Notes: generated by a model not told the origin, from the letters alone. Shown: positions 1 through 8,716, counted from the first letter of the stretch. The stretch is 64,000 nucleotides of DNA from Aestuarierythrobacter sp037968495 (GCA_037968495.1 JBBKVP010000047.1:41359-105358), one strand, 5' to 3'. Program-made: numbers and translations.

Positions 1-66
1 GCGTTCACATGGCAAGGCAAGCCGTAATCGTTACGTCAATCCAATTCTAACAAACGGAAAAACCCT

Positions 67-708
67 ATGAAGATGAAGAGCATCATGCTGCTGGCGGCTG
101 GAGCCATGGCCGTTGGCGCGGTCGCCGTTCGTGCCGCAACAAACGATACCGAAGAGCCGGACTTCAAGGTCATCTCGAGCGAAGGCGATTTCGAAATCCG
201 CCAATATGAGCCCATGATCGTGGCCCAGACAACGGTGATCGGCGAACGGGATAAAGCGATCAATAGTGCGTTCGGTATCATCGCCGACTATATTTTCGGC
301 AATAATATCTCATCGCAAAAAGTGGCGATGACCGCGCCTGTTACTCAGCAAAAGAGCGAGAAAATTGCTATGACCTCGCCGGTGACCCAGCAGGCCAGCG
401 ATGAAGGCACAGACAATTCGTGGGAAGTGCGTTTCGTGATGCCGTCCAAATACACCATGGAAACATTGCCCACGCCAAACAATCCTGCAGTGACTTTGAT
501 GGAAATGACCGGGAAGCGTGTCGCCGCGATCCGTTATTCAGGTGATGCCAAGCAGAAAGATGTCGAGGCGCACCGGTCCAAGCTGATGGCGTTCTTGAAC
601 GAGAAGGGCCTGATGCCGGTCGGAACGCCAACCTACGCATTCTATGATGCGCCATGGACGCCGGGTTTCATGCGGCGCAACGAAGTTATGATTGAAATCG
701 AAGGCTAA
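67..708 (+). CDS. SOUL-family heme-binding-like exported protein
   Basis: The 213-residue product starts with a hydrophobic stretch (residues 4-22, ending VRA/ATN) that looks like a signal peptide, so it is probably periplasmic. The rest matches the SOUL/HBP family: DFKVISSEGDFEIRQYEP near residues 32-49, repeated MTAPVTQQ/MTSPVTQQ segments, and a C-terminal FMRRNEVMIEI ending. SOUL proteins bind tetrapyrroles or hydrophobic ligands, and the bacterial role is unsettled. The start at 67 follows a purine-rich ACGGAAAAA. An in-frame ATG at 73 is an alternative start. It reads in the same direction as the next small gene, 52 bp downstream. The family call is firm; the ligand is not known from sequence. 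Confidence 0.85.
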   Translation: MKMKSIMLLAAGAMAVGAVAVRAATNDTEEPDFKVISSEGDFEIRQYEPMIVAQTTVIGERDKAINSAFGIIADYIFGNNISSQKVAMTAPVTQQKSEKIAMTSPVTQQASDEGTDNSWEVRFVMPSKYTMETLPTPNNPAVTLMEMTGKRVAAIRYSGDAKQKDVEAHRSKLMAFLNEKGLMPVGTPTYAFYDAPWTPGFMRRNEVMIEIEG

Positions 709-760
709 TTTTGGGGAACGCTCTGGCTAGGAAGCCGTTGAACAGCCAAAGGAGATTATA

Positions 761-1021
761 ATGTTTGGTAAGGTTATTGGAGCAGTAGTTGGCGGCAAAG
801 TCGCACAGCGCACAAAGAATATCGGCGGTCCAGCGGGCGCAGCCATTGGTGTTGCATCAACGATGATTCTTCGCCGTTTGAGCTTCCCAGCGATGGCAGC
901 ACTCGCAGTAGGCGGATACGCGTACAAGAGGTTTGTCGCGGACAAGGAAGTCGAGCGGGAATTACCACCACGGCCACCGTCCGTGGATCCGATTGTACCG
1001 GTCACTCCAACCGTAGCCTAA
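761..1021 (+). CDS. small hypothetical membrane-associated protein
   Basis: This 86-residue product is not one I can assign. It has a Gly/Ala-rich N-terminal half (VIGAVVGGKVAQRT, GGPAGAAIGVAST) resembling glycine-zipper membrane segments. A second hydrophobic stretch (residues 45-54, MAALAVGGYA) follows, then a proline-rich C-terminus (PPRPPSVDP). A clear AAGGAG lies about 8 bases before the ATG and an intrinsic terminator follows at 1043-1075, so the gene is probably real and expressed. It may share a transcript with the SOUL-family gene upstream. Confidence 0.65.
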   Translation: MFGKVIGAVVGGKVAQRTKNIGGPAGAAIGVASTMILRRLSFPAMAALAVGGYAYKRFVADKEVERELPPRPPSVDPIVPVTPTVA

Positions 1022-1042
1022 TTACTGATAACCCCGTGGTCG

Positions 1043-1075
1043 AAAGGCGCGTTCCCCATAAAGGAGCGCGCCTTT
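1043..1075 (+). terminator. intrinsic terminator after the small gene at 761
   Basis: A GC-rich inverted repeat (AAAGGCGCG ... CGCGCCTTT) with a short loop is followed by a T-rich run. It sits in the convergent gap between the small plus-strand gene and sppA, and may work weakly for both strands. Confidence 0.7.
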
Positions 1076-1086
1076 TGTGTTTCAGC

Positions 1087-2964
1087 CTAGTCTGCAAATA
1101 GTGTTACCAGTTTGGCGAAAAAGCTTTTGTTGGAGGCTGTGTCACTTGCGGGAGTAATGGGACATTCAATGCAATATGCTTGCATTCCGCGTCCGCCCAT
1201 CAGCCGGTCTAAATCGCTCACAACCCGCGCGCCGAGTGCTTCTTCGCGCTGGGCGATCATGCCGAATAGGTCGGTGCCGGTTCGGGCATCTGCTTCGTCG
1301 TCCATCAACATTGAGCCTAAGAGCGTGTTGAACGCGTCGGGGGTACTGCCAAGGAATTGGGCGTGCCAATCACCGTCGTCGAGCTTGGCTTCGGAAGCCG
1401 CCCAAGCGAGCGCATCGGCCAGTCCGCCATATTGATCGACTAAACCGAGCTGGCGCGCTGTGCCGCCATCCCAAACGCGGCCCTGACCGACTGCATCGAC
1501 TTGAGCGGTGGTCATATTGCGCGATTCCGAAACGCGGGTGAGGAAGTCGGTGTAGCCATCCTCGACAGTGCTTTGCAGGATTGCGTCCACCTCTGGGGTG
1601 AAGCCATTCAGCAAGTCCGGCTGGCCCGACAGCGGCGTGGTGCGGACACCGTCTCCATTCACGCCCCACTCGGCCAGCGCATCCTCGAAAGTCGGGATTA
1701 CAGCGAAGATGCCGATAGAGCCGGTGATCGTTTCGGGTTCGGCAAAGATACGGTCTGCCGGTGTCGCGACCCAATAGCCGCCGCTTGCCGCAACATTGGC
1801 CATCGAAACGACAATCGGAATGTCATTCGCCTTATGGCGCAGGATCGCGCGGCGGATTTCTTCACTGGCGAGGACCGATCCGCCGGGTGAGTTCACCCGC
1901 ACAACAAGTGCTTTCAGATCGTCGTTCAGGGCCTCGTCGAGTAGGTCGGCAATGCGGTCACCGCCAGCTGTGCCGGGGCCAGCGTCGCCATCGACGATTT
2001 CTCCTGCGATAGTCACTACGCCAATTGCATCGCCGGGTGTGTCCAGCGAATTGCCGGCCATCCAGGCATCGAATTCGGTGCTGCGGTAGGTGCCCGGGGT
2101 TTTGTCCCAATCATCCTTGCCGGCAATTTCTGCCACACGGTCACCGAATTCTTCGCGGCTGCCCAACTTGTCGACCAATCCAGCAGCAAGCGAGGCTGCG
2201 GCAAGGTCGCCCTTGCTCGCAGCGACCCATTCGGCCGGTGATTTGGTGACGAGGTCGAGATTGACCTTGGGCCGTGCCTTTTTGACATTGGCCTGCCATT
2301 CTTCCCACAGTGCGCCGTACAGCGCATTGGCGTTTTCCCGCGCAGGTTCGGACATGTCGTTGCGGCCATATGGCTCGACAGCGGACTTATATGTGCCGAC
2401 CTTATAGACGCGGGCGTTGATGTTCAGCCGCTCGAGCAACGCGCCGTAATAGAGCCGGTCGCCGCCGGGCCCGGCAATCACTGCGCCGCCAAGTGGATCG
2501 ACCCAGACTTCGCTAGCATGCGCGGCCAGCATCATGCCATCGTCAGCATATCCCGTAGCCCATGCAAGCACAGGTTTGTCAGCTGCGCGCACGCGGTCGA
2601 GTGCTGCGCCGATTTCCGTCATATGGACTTGGCCGCCGCCCATGAATTGATTGAGATCGAGCACGACTGCCTTGATCCGGTCATCCGTCGCTGCGGTATC
2701 CAGCGCATGCACAAGGTCGCGGACCTGGAACTCACCGGCCGGAACCGTGCCGGACAGCAACGCAGCAATCGGGTCGATCTGGGATTTTTCTTCAACCACT
2801 GAACCATTCAGTTCAAGCAGCAGCGCTCCTTCACGGATTTGAGCGGGGCTGGGGCGGGCCGTCAGCACGGCGTAAAGCAGCGAGAAGAACAGCAGCAGGA
2901 ATACTAGGCTGAGCCCGTCCTTGATGCCGACCAACAGCCTCCAAACCTTATGTGCAAATGCCAT
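1087..2964 (-). CDS. sppA: signal peptide peptidase SppA, 67K type
   Basis: The 625-residue serine protease is anchored by an N-terminal membrane segment (about residues 16-35) and acts on cleaved signal peptides and membrane proteins at the periplasmic face. It has the tandem-domain layout of the 67-kDa SppA class. The general-base Lys lies in VYKVGTYKSAVEPY in the first half, and the nucleophile Ser in AASGGYW in the second half, followed by TGSIGI. VNSPGGSV precedes it in the second domain. The ATG at 2964 has AAGGAA upstream and is preferred over a TTG one codon earlier. It is divergent from pyrB. Confidence 0.93.
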   Translation of the reverse strand: MAFAHKVWRLLVGIKDGLSLVFLLLFFSLLYAVLTARPSPAQIREGALLLELNGSVVEEKSQIDPIAALLSGTVPAGEFQVRDLVHALDTAATDDRIKAVVLDLNQFMGGGQVHMTEIGAALDRVRAADKPVLAWATGYADDGMMLAAHASEVWVDPLGGAVIAGPGGDRLYYGALLERLNINARVYKVGTYKSAVEPYGRNDMSEPARENANALYGALWEEWQANVKKARPKVNLDLVTKSPAEWVAASKGDLAAASLAAGLVDKLGSREEFGDRVAEIAGKDDWDKTPGTYRSTEFDAWMAGNSLDTPGDAIGVVTIAGEIVDGDAGPGTAGGDRIADLLDEALNDDLKALVVRVNSPGGSVLASEEIRRAILRHKANDIPIVVSMANVAASGGYWVATPADRIFAEPETITGSIGIFAVIPTFEDALAEWGVNGDGVRTTPLSGQPDLLNGFTPEVDAILQSTVEDGYTDFLTRVSESRNMTTAQVDAVGQGRVWDGGTARQLGLVDQYGGLADALAWAASEAKLDDGDWHAQFLGSTPDAFNTLLGSMLMDDEADARTGTDLFGMIAQREEALGARVVSDLDRLMGGRGMQAYCIECPITPASDTASNKSFFAKLVTLFAD

Positions 2965-3079
2965 CAATAAATTCCTTGACCGTAAATCTCTGTTTGCAAC
3001 CAGTTAGGGAAGCCTTGGCCCTAGCGCCAGATTAAACCGCTTGAGGGTGCGACAGGCTTCGACTAAAGGCATCGCTTTA

Positions 3080-4123
3080 ATGACATCGACGCAAAATCCT
3101 TCGCAATCCGGCCGCTATCCAGCGGGCGGGCAAGCCTTTCCGCATCGCGACTTGCTAGGCATTGGCCAGCTTGAAAGGCACGAGATACTTTTTCTGCTGG
3201 ATGAGGCGGAGCAATGGGTGGAGCTGAACCGCCAGCCATCCAAACATGCCGACGCATTGGCGGGGCTGACGATTATCAATGCCTTCTTCGAAAATTCCAC
3301 CCGAACACTGCTAAGCTTTGAGATCGCCGGCAAGCGCCTGGGGGCGGATGTCGTCAATATGCATGCCGCGCAGTCCAGCGTGAAAAAGGGCGAGACGCTG
3401 ATCGACACGGCCATCACGCTCAATGCAATGCGCGCCGATGCGATTGTGATCCGTCATGGCAGTTCCGGCGCGGTCGCGCTGATCGCCAGTAAGGTGGATT
3501 GTCCGGTTCTGAATGCGGGCGACGGGCAGCATGAACATCCCACACAGGGTTTGCTCGATGCACTTGCGCTCCGTCACGCATTGCGGAAACGCGGCGAGAC
3601 GGCGGACGATTTCACCGGCCTCAAGGTCACGATCTGCGGCGATATTCTGCACAGTCGCGTCGCTCGGTCTAACATCCTGTGTCTGACGGCGCTCGGCGCT
3701 GACGTGACATGCTGCGCGCCTCCGGGCCTGATGCCTGCGGGGATCGAGGCGATGGGCGTGAAAGCTACGCATAAATTCGAAGAAGCGCTAAACGGCGCAG
3801 AAGTTGTCATGATGCTTCGCCTTCAAACAGAGCGGATGGAAGGGCAATTCATTCCCTCCGCCCGTGAATATCACCACCTCTATGGCCTAACGCAGGAACG
3901 GCTGGCGCTCGCAGCTGATGATGCTCTGGTGATGCATCCCGGCCCCATGAACCGCGGGGTCGAGATCGATAGCGAGGTGGCGGACATGCTCGATCGCTCG
4001 ATCATCACGCGGCAGGTTGAGATGGGTGTGGCGCTGCGGATGGCTTGCCTCGAAGTGCTGACCCGCAGAGGGCGCGGCGTTGAAGGTTGGGCCAGTACCG
4101 AACCGAAGGAGCAGTGGGTATGA
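3080..4123 (+). CDS. pyrB: aspartate carbamoyltransferase catalytic subunit
   Basis: This is the first committed step of pyrimidine synthesis: carbamoyl phosphate plus aspartate gives N-carbamoylaspartate. The 347-residue product shows the carbamoyl-phosphate loop FFENSTRTLLSFE, the HPTQGLLDAL motif and the C-terminal PGPMNRGVEI typical of ATCase. I take the ATG at 3080 as the start because the upstream in-frame extension to 3041 is not family-like. The stop overlaps the next gene's start in an ATGA, so the two are translationally coupled. Pairing with a degenerate dihydroorotase is the arrangement known for Pseudomonas-type ATCase holoenzymes. Confidence 0.95.
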   Translation: MTSTQNPSQSGRYPAGGQAFPHRDLLGIGQLERHEILFLLDEAEQWVELNRQPSKHADALAGLTIINAFFENSTRTLLSFEIAGKRLGADVVNMHAAQSSVKKGETLIDTAITLNAMRADAIVIRHGSSGAVALIASKVDCPVLNAGDGQHEHPTQGLLDALALRHALRKRGETADDFTGLKVTICGDILHSRVARSNILCLTALGADVTCCAPPGLMPAGIEAMGVKATHKFEEALNGAEVVMMLRLQTERMEGQFIPSAREYHHLYGLTQERLALAADDALVMHPGPMNRGVEIDSEVADMLDRSIITRQVEMGVALRMACLEVLTRRGRGVEGWASTEPKEQWV

Positions 4124-5346
4124 AACAGACTACCCCGCTCACTATTACCGGCGGTAGGCTGGTAACGCCTGAAGGCGTCAGGGATGGCGCGATCCGGCTG
4201 GAAAACGGCTTGATTGCAGAACTTGGCGACATCGAGCCGCAGGATGGCGATGAAGTTCTGAATGCGAAAGGCGCGCTGGTTGCGCCCGGGTTGGTCGATC
4301 TAGGTGTCTTCACAATCGACAAAGCCGCTTGCCATTTTGGCGGGATCACGCGTGCAGCGTTGATGCCTGACCAGTCCCCGCCGCTAGATTACCGGGCGCG
4401 GATCCAATATGCTGCCTATAGCGGGAAACCCGACTTGTGGGTCCATCCGCTTGCTGCGGCAACGCGCGGGCTCGAAGGGCGCGACTTAGCTGAGATTGCG
4501 TTGATGAAGGATGCCGGCGCGCGCGCTGTCGCAACCGGTCGCAAATGGATTGCCGATAGCGGCCTGATGCTGCGGTTGCTGCGCTATGCCGCCATGCTCG
4601 ATTTGGTGGTCGTGACCCATGCAGAAGATTCCGCGATTGTCGGTGAAGCTGCTGCAACCGCGGGTGAAATGGCGACTCGTCTCGGATTGCCCGCTGCGCC
4701 AGCCGAAGCAGAAGCTCTCGCCGTCAGCCGTGATGTCGCGCTGGCCGAAATGACCGGCGCGCGGGTGCATTTCCGGCAAGTTACGACCCGCGCCGCGCTG
4801 GATATAATCCGCGCGGCAAAGGGCAGGGGTGTGAATGTAACTGCCGGTGTCACACCAGCCCACTTCATGCTCTCCGACCTCGCGACGGTTGATTTCCGCA
4901 CCTTCGCGCGACTGTCACCTCCATTGCGTCAAGATGCGAACCGCAGGGCTGTTATCGAAGCAATTGGGGACGGCACGATTGACGTAATCGCGTCGGGCCA
5001 TGACCCGCGTGGCCCCGAAGATAAGCGCTTACCCTTTGCAGATGCGGAGCCGGGCATGGCCGGAGCAGAAACCTTGCTGCCTATGACGCTGACTCTGGTG
5101 CGTGACGGCGTGATTGGCATGGTCCAGGCGTTTGATTTGCTTGCTGCAAACCCCGCCAAGTTGCTTGGCGTACCCGCTGGCGTGCTCGCGGCCGGGATGG
5201 AAGCGGATATCGCATTAGTTGATGCGGAGAAGCCATGGATTGTCGATACGGGCAAGATGGCCGCCAGCGCGGGCAATACTCCATTTGACGGACAGCCGGT
5301 TCAGGGCAGGGCAGTGGCCTTATTCAAAGGCGGCATAAAGATCTGA
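4120..5346 (+). CDS. dihydroorotase-like protein lacking catalytic residues (PyrC'-type)
   Basis: The 408-residue amidohydrolase-fold protein has clear dihydroorotase ancestry (PGLVDL near residue 60, VVTHAED, ATGHDP-like SGHDPRGPEDK, and the C-terminal NPAKLLG and EADIALVD). The zinc-binding HxH is replaced by G62-V-F64. The second His of the usual HxxHxS(T) is Gln (HFRQVTT). The catalytic Asp of the usual DHAPH is Gly (SGHDPRG). It is therefore very unlikely to be active. By analogy with the inactive PyrC' of Pseudomonas it probably supports assembly of the PyrB holoenzyme; that role is inferred. The ATG at 4120 overlaps the pyrB stop by 4 bp and has GAAGGAG upstream. Confidence 0.85.
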   Translation: MKQTTPLTITGGRLVTPEGVRDGAIRLENGLIAELGDIEPQDGDEVLNAKGALVAPGLVDLGVFTIDKAACHFGGITRAALMPDQSPPLDYRARIQYAAYSGKPDLWVHPLAAATRGLEGRDLAEIALMKDAGARAVATGRKWIADSGLMLRLLRYAAMLDLVVVTHAEDSAIVGEAAATAGEMATRLGLPAAPAEAEALAVSRDVALAEMTGARVHFRQVTTRAALDIIRAAKGRGVNVTAGVTPAHFMLSDLATVDFRTFARLSPPLRQDANRRAVIEAIGDGTIDVIASGHDPRGPEDKRLPFADAEPGMAGAETLLPMTLTLVRDGVIGMVQAFDLLAANPAKLLGVPAGVLAAGMEADIALVDAEKPWIVDTGKMAASAGNTPFDGQPVQGRAVALFKGGIKI

Positions 5347-5754
5347 CTTCCGAGTGTTTGCTAGACCTTCAGCCCTTCGATACATCTTCGCGCAGCGGCG
5401 CGATCACTGTAGTCCCGAACTGCCAAATCACCGCGGGTATCGATCCGCCCGTTGAGCGGTGTCAGTTAGTCAAACATGATCCTGTAAACACTTTCAATTT
5501 GCCAAGGGCCAAGCCAAAGGCTTCGTAGTCTAGCCATTCAAAAACGTGGCTGATTTCATCAAAATGAATACTTAGTTGGTAAGTAGAATTTTCTGAAGCG
5601 GGGCGGCTCGTCAAGAACGACAATCAAAAATGTTCGCCTGTCGTGTTTGTACAATTATGGAAATGGGTATGTTTCTAAAAGGAAGCTGGATTCTCCTTGT
5701 TAATTATGTATCTAAACTCCAGAGAATGAATTTTTAGCAAATAGGCGAACAGAA
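5347..5754. other. 408-bp gap without an intact gene
   Basis: No intact gene is visible. The left part (about 5364-5462, minus strand) reads as roughly 33 codons of gene-like sequence (GRIDTRGDLAVRDYSDRAA ...) ending in a stop, with an in-frame stop just upstream, so it may be the 3' remnant of a lost gene. The right part is clearly AT-richer than the surroundings and probably holds the promoter and leader of the small peptide gene at 5755. I could not place the promoter with confidence. Confidence 0.5.
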
Positions 5755-5976
5755 ATGAAAATTAAATTACTTGTTCCCGCAGTAGCTTCGATTGCACTGT
5801 CTGTTACGCCTGTGATGGCACAGGCAACCACGGCAGATCGCGCGTCGGCTCCTGTTGGCTCGGCTAGCAATCTCGAAGGTGAGAACGGCATTTTGATCGC
5901 TCTGCTCGCAGCAGCGGCTGTGATTGCCGGCATTATCATTATCGCTGACGGTGATGATGAGCCAACTAGCCCATAA
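5755..5976 (+). CDS. small secreted membrane peptide, tandem copy 1
   Basis: This is a 73-residue protein of no family I recognise. A signal peptide (residues 1-22, ending VMAQA) is followed by a short conserved linker (TTADRASAPVG) and LEG. Next comes one strongly hydrophobic helix (about residues 45-63, ending AGIIIIAD), then a very short acidic tail ending EPTSP. The copy at 6246 has the same plan and the linker is nearly identical. Both start codons are preceded by the same GGCGAACA box. It has its own terminator. Expected location is the inner membrane with a mostly periplasmic linker. Confidence 0.8.
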   Translation: MKIKLLVPAVASIALSVTPVMAQATTADRASAPVGSASNLEGENGILIALLAAAAVIAGIIIIADGDDEPTSP

Positions 5977-5999
5977 TCTTGACTGCCAGATATAGCGAA

Positions 6000-6026
6000 A
6001 GACCCGCCCATGTGCGGGGTTTTTGT
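6000..6026 (+). terminator. intrinsic terminator of small peptide gene copy 1
   Basis: A short stem (ACCCGC / GCGGGGT) with a 6-base loop is followed by five Ts, 24 bp after the stop codon. It separates the two small peptide genes into independent transcripts. Confidence 0.75.
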
Positions 6027-6245
6027 CTGTGCTCTATAAGAACGCAGTGATTCACTGAGCGGATTATCACTTTGGTCCGCCACAGAGGATTGCCTTAAGC
6101 CAGCTTGATAGTAGGTCATTGAAAAGACCAACTGTTGCACTTGCGCGACACCCTTCAATTTTTGACGGTGGAGGTCGACAAGGCTTCAAAAAAGTGCAAT
6201 AACGACGTGAATATCCGGTTCTTTAAAAATTAAGGCGAACAAAAA

Positions 6246-6470
6246 ATGATGACTAAATTCCTTGCAACTACAGCAGTATCGCTCGCTCTGATCGCTACGC
6301 CAGTCGTAGCTCAGGCAACCACTGCTGACCGTGCTTCGGCGCCTGTCGGCGCTACCAGCGAACTCGAAGGCGGAAGCGGCATCATCCTCGCTATCCTTGC
6401 TGCAGCAGCGATCATCGCCGGCATTATCATTGCCGCTGATAACGAAGACGACGTGCCTACAAGCGCGTAA
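6246..6470 (+). CDS. small secreted membrane peptide, tandem copy 2
   Basis: The 74-residue paralogue of the gene at 5755 has a signal peptide ending VVAQA, the same TTADRASAPVG linker, ELEGGSGI, one transmembrane helix rich in Ala/Ile (about residues 46-64) and an acidic tail ending VPTSA. The leader upstream (5977-6245) is AT-rich and ends in a GGCGAACA box like that of copy 1. The two coding regions have diverged mostly at silent and hydrophobic positions, so both appear to be maintained under selection. The function is unknown. Confidence 0.8.
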   Translation: MMTKFLATTAVSLALIATPVVAQATTADRASAPVGATSELEGGSGIILAILAAAAIIAGIIIAADNEDDVPTSA

Positions 6471-6492
6471 CTTCTAAACAGTTTAAATTAAG

Positions 6493-6521
6493 TGCCCCGC
6501 CATTGTGCGGGGCATTTTTTT
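6493..6521 (+). terminator. intrinsic terminator of small peptide gene copy 2
   Basis: A perfect 8-bp stem (TGCCCCGC / GCGGGGCA) is followed by seven Ts shortly after the stop codon at 6470. It is a textbook Rho-independent terminator. Confidence 0.85.
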
Positions 6522-6595
6522 GCCTATTGTCCGCGCAACTAATACCGTGACCACGATGGTCTATTTGCGAGCGGGCTCCCGCATTTATCCCGAAC

Positions 6596-6633
6596 AGCAA
6601 AAAAGCCCCTCGCGCTTGGCGGAAGGGGCTTTT
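6596..6633 (-). terminator. intrinsic terminator of the SPOR lipoprotein operon
   Basis: The perfect inverted repeat AAAAGCCCCT ... AGGGGCTTTT is preceded on the plus strand by an A run. On the minus strand it is therefore a stem followed by Ts, located just past the stop of the lipoprotein gene at 6656. Confidence 0.8.
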
Positions 6634-6655
6634 CGCTCGCTGAAGATTATATGGT

Positions 6656-8101
6656 TTAGCGTGAAGCGACGCGAATGCCGGTATCGATGGCGCCAGGCAT
6701 CGGACGACCTTCAGCCCATGCGAAGCATCCGTGACCCTGACCCTTTACGGCAGAGCACATGCTGTTTGCCGCTTTCTTGCCAAATCCGGCCGCCGAAACG
6801 CGCCAATAGGTTTTGCCGCGAACGACGGCTTTCGTGACAACCATATCATGCTGTGACAGCTGCGGGTAACGCTTGGCATAAATGCCCCAAGCGCGTTTGG
6901 CACCGCGTTCGCTGGAGAATGAACCTAGCTGCACGAGATGATCACCCGATTGTGATTTCGCCGCGACAGTTGCTGGACGTTCAGCTTTCGACTGGGGCGC
7001 TGCACCCATCCGTACCGGAGTGCTTTGCACAACCGGGCTGGTTGCGAAGCGCACTGTGTCCATCATGACTTCGGCAGGGCTCGCGCCAGCCGGAGCGGAA
7101 GTATCGAAAGCAGCCTCGAAATTATCAGGCCGTGCAACCGGCTTGGCCGGATATTCTTTCAGCGCAACTACCGGTGCTTTTTTTGCTAGCGGCAGAGGAG
7201 CCGGTGCCCGTGCCGGTAAAGCTGGTGGCGGCGAGAATGCAGCAGCATCACCCAAAGCAGGCAGTTCGCCCGTTGTCGGAGCAAGTGCGTACTTTCCTGA
7301 AGCTACAGGCGCAGGAGCAGCGGCATAGGTTGGAGCTTCGTAAGCAGCCGCTTCGGAAGCGAGCTGTTCACCTGTGGGCGAATTGCTAAGCGCAAGTTGC
7401 AGCGGTTGACCGTTATCACTGACGACCGGAGCCGAGAGCAAGGCGGCGACGCGGCGCTGGAAGTTCTCTGGCTGCGCCATCTGTGCCCAGTGACTGATCC
7501 GCTCATTGATTTGATCGGCCGGAACATCTTCTGCAGCCATTACGCGGGCAGCGCGCCAATTACCCTGGAGGGCATAGGCATAGGCCAGGTTCTGACGAAC
7601 CTTCGCGTTGTTTTCACCGGCGCGGAGAGTGTTGCTCAGGATATGAACGCCGCGATCGGGCTGACCGGCGAGTGCGAATGCCAGGCCGAGATCGGCTGCA
7701 GCAATTTCATCCTGCCAGTCGTTCAGAACAGCTTGAGCGGACTTGTAATCGCCCGACGCTGCTTGCGAGAGTGCAAGGCTGAGAGCCGTGCGTGGACCCG
7801 TGTCGCCCAGCGACATGGCGTCATCAAAGCTAGTCGAAGCGGATTTGAAGCGGCCTGCCTCTAAATAGGTCGCACCCAGCATTGCACGAAGCGCAGCATT
7901 GCGCGGCTCTGCCAAAACGGCGGCCTCGGCATGCTGGATCGCTTTGCTGGAGTTACCCTTGGCAAGTGCGGCTTCAGCTTTGGAGGCCGAAACTGCCGAT
8001 GGCGGCGCCGCATTGGTCGTGCAGCCGCCCAGTGCCGTGGTGGCAAGTGCGGTGGTGAGCGCCAAGCTCATCAATCTCGTACGTTTCGCGGTCTGGGTCA
8101 T
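6656..8101 (-). CDS. TPR-repeat lipoprotein with C-terminal SPOR domain
   Basis: The 481-residue protein begins with a lipoprotein signal whose lipobox LGGC puts the lipidated Cys at residue 27. Tetratricopeptide-like helices follow (about 38-215). A Pro/Ala-rich linker (about 240-385) leads to a C-terminal SPOR domain (about 390-465, starting DHLVQLGSFSS). SPOR domains bind denuded septal peptidoglycan, so the protein is probably tethered to the outer membrane and enriched at division sites. It is the last gene of a ParA-RHH-SPOR operon (28 bp after the previous gene) and ends at an intrinsic terminator. Confidence 0.85.
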   Translation of the reverse strand: MTQTAKRTRLMSLALTTALATTALGGCTTNAAPPSAVSASKAEAALAKGNSSKAIQHAEAAVLAEPRNAALRAMLGATYLEAGRFKSASTSFDDAMSLGDTGPRTALSLALSQAASGDYKSAQAVLNDWQDEIAAADLGLAFALAGQPDRGVHILSNTLRAGENNAKVRQNLAYAYALQGNWRAARVMAAEDVPADQINERISHWAQMAQPENFQRRVAALLSAPVVSDNGQPLQLALSNSPTGEQLASEAAAYEAPTYAAAPAPVASGKYALAPTTGELPALGDAAAFSPPPALPARAPAPLPLAKKAPVVALKEYPAKPVARPDNFEAAFDTSAPAGASPAEVMMDTVRFATSPVVQSTPVRMGAAPQSKAERPATVAAKSQSGDHLVQLGSFSSERGAKRAWGIYAKRYPQLSQHDMVVTKAVVRGKTYWRVSAAGFGKKAANSMCSAVKGQGHGCFAWAEGRPMPGAIDTGIRVASR

Positions 8102-8129
8102 GTCGTCTTTCCCCTTCCAATAATTCAGT

Positions 8130-8693
8130 TCAGCGGCGCTTTACTTGCGCAGCAATGTCGCCGAGGTCCGGCATATTATCGAGCAGCTGGTCGAGCGCTT
8201 CGGTCACCAATTGCTGGGCGCTGCAATTTGTCATCGTGCTGGCCAGCTTGAGTTTCAGGTGACGGTCGGCATCGAGACGCAGCGTGAAAGCGGCGCGTCT
8301 GCCGCGAGCGAGGGCCGAACGGCGAGCACGCTTTGGAGCAGCCGTATGAACCGGAGCGGGCACTTCAGAAACGCTTTCGGCAACGCGCGTCTGCTGTTTG
8401 ACCACTTCAGGCACCAGCGCTTTGGCTGCGGCCTGATCGTGGACGCGTGTTTGAGCTTCGGCATCTGGATTTGCCGGTTCAGGGGTCAAAGAGAGGATAT
8501 CCGCAATGCGCGGAGCCTCATCTTCGCCCATGTCGTTCCAGCCCAGATCTTCCAACTTGTCAGTATCGCGAGCAGCCTGCCCGTCAAATGCCGCAAGCGA
8601 GGATGCCATTTGCCGGCGCATCGCTGGCTTGGCACCGCCCTTCCGGGCGAGGAGCGTCGGGCTGAGCGACGCGAATGCATTAGTATCGCTCAT
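8130..8693 (-). CDS. ribbon-helix-helix-like protein, ParA partner candidate
   Basis: The 187-residue product has a long, probably disordered N-terminus with a basic patch (ARKGGAKPAMRRQ, residues 16-28) and an acidic stretch (45-70). Its C-terminal part looks like a ribbon-helix-helix domain: strand AAFTLRLD at about 134-141, then two helices (143-155 and 160-174). This is the usual plan of a ParA-adaptor or centromere-binding protein, although no centromere-like repeats are evident nearby. The ATG at 8693 has AGGAAAAG upstream; an in-frame extension to 8846 would overlap parA and is not credible. It lies 23 bp after parA. The function is inferred from structure and context. Confidence 0.7.
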   Translation of the reverse strand: MSDTNAFASLSPTLLARKGGAKPAMRRQMASSLAAFDGQAARDTDKLEDLGWNDMGEDEAPRIADILSLTPEPANPDAEAQTRVHDQAAAKALVPEVVKQQTRVAESVSEVPAPVHTAAPKRARRSALARGRRAAFTLRLDADRHLKLKLASTMTNCSAQQLVTEALDQLLDNMPDLGDIAAQVKRR

Positions 8694-8716
8694 TGTCTTT
8701 TCCTGTTCCCCTAAGA

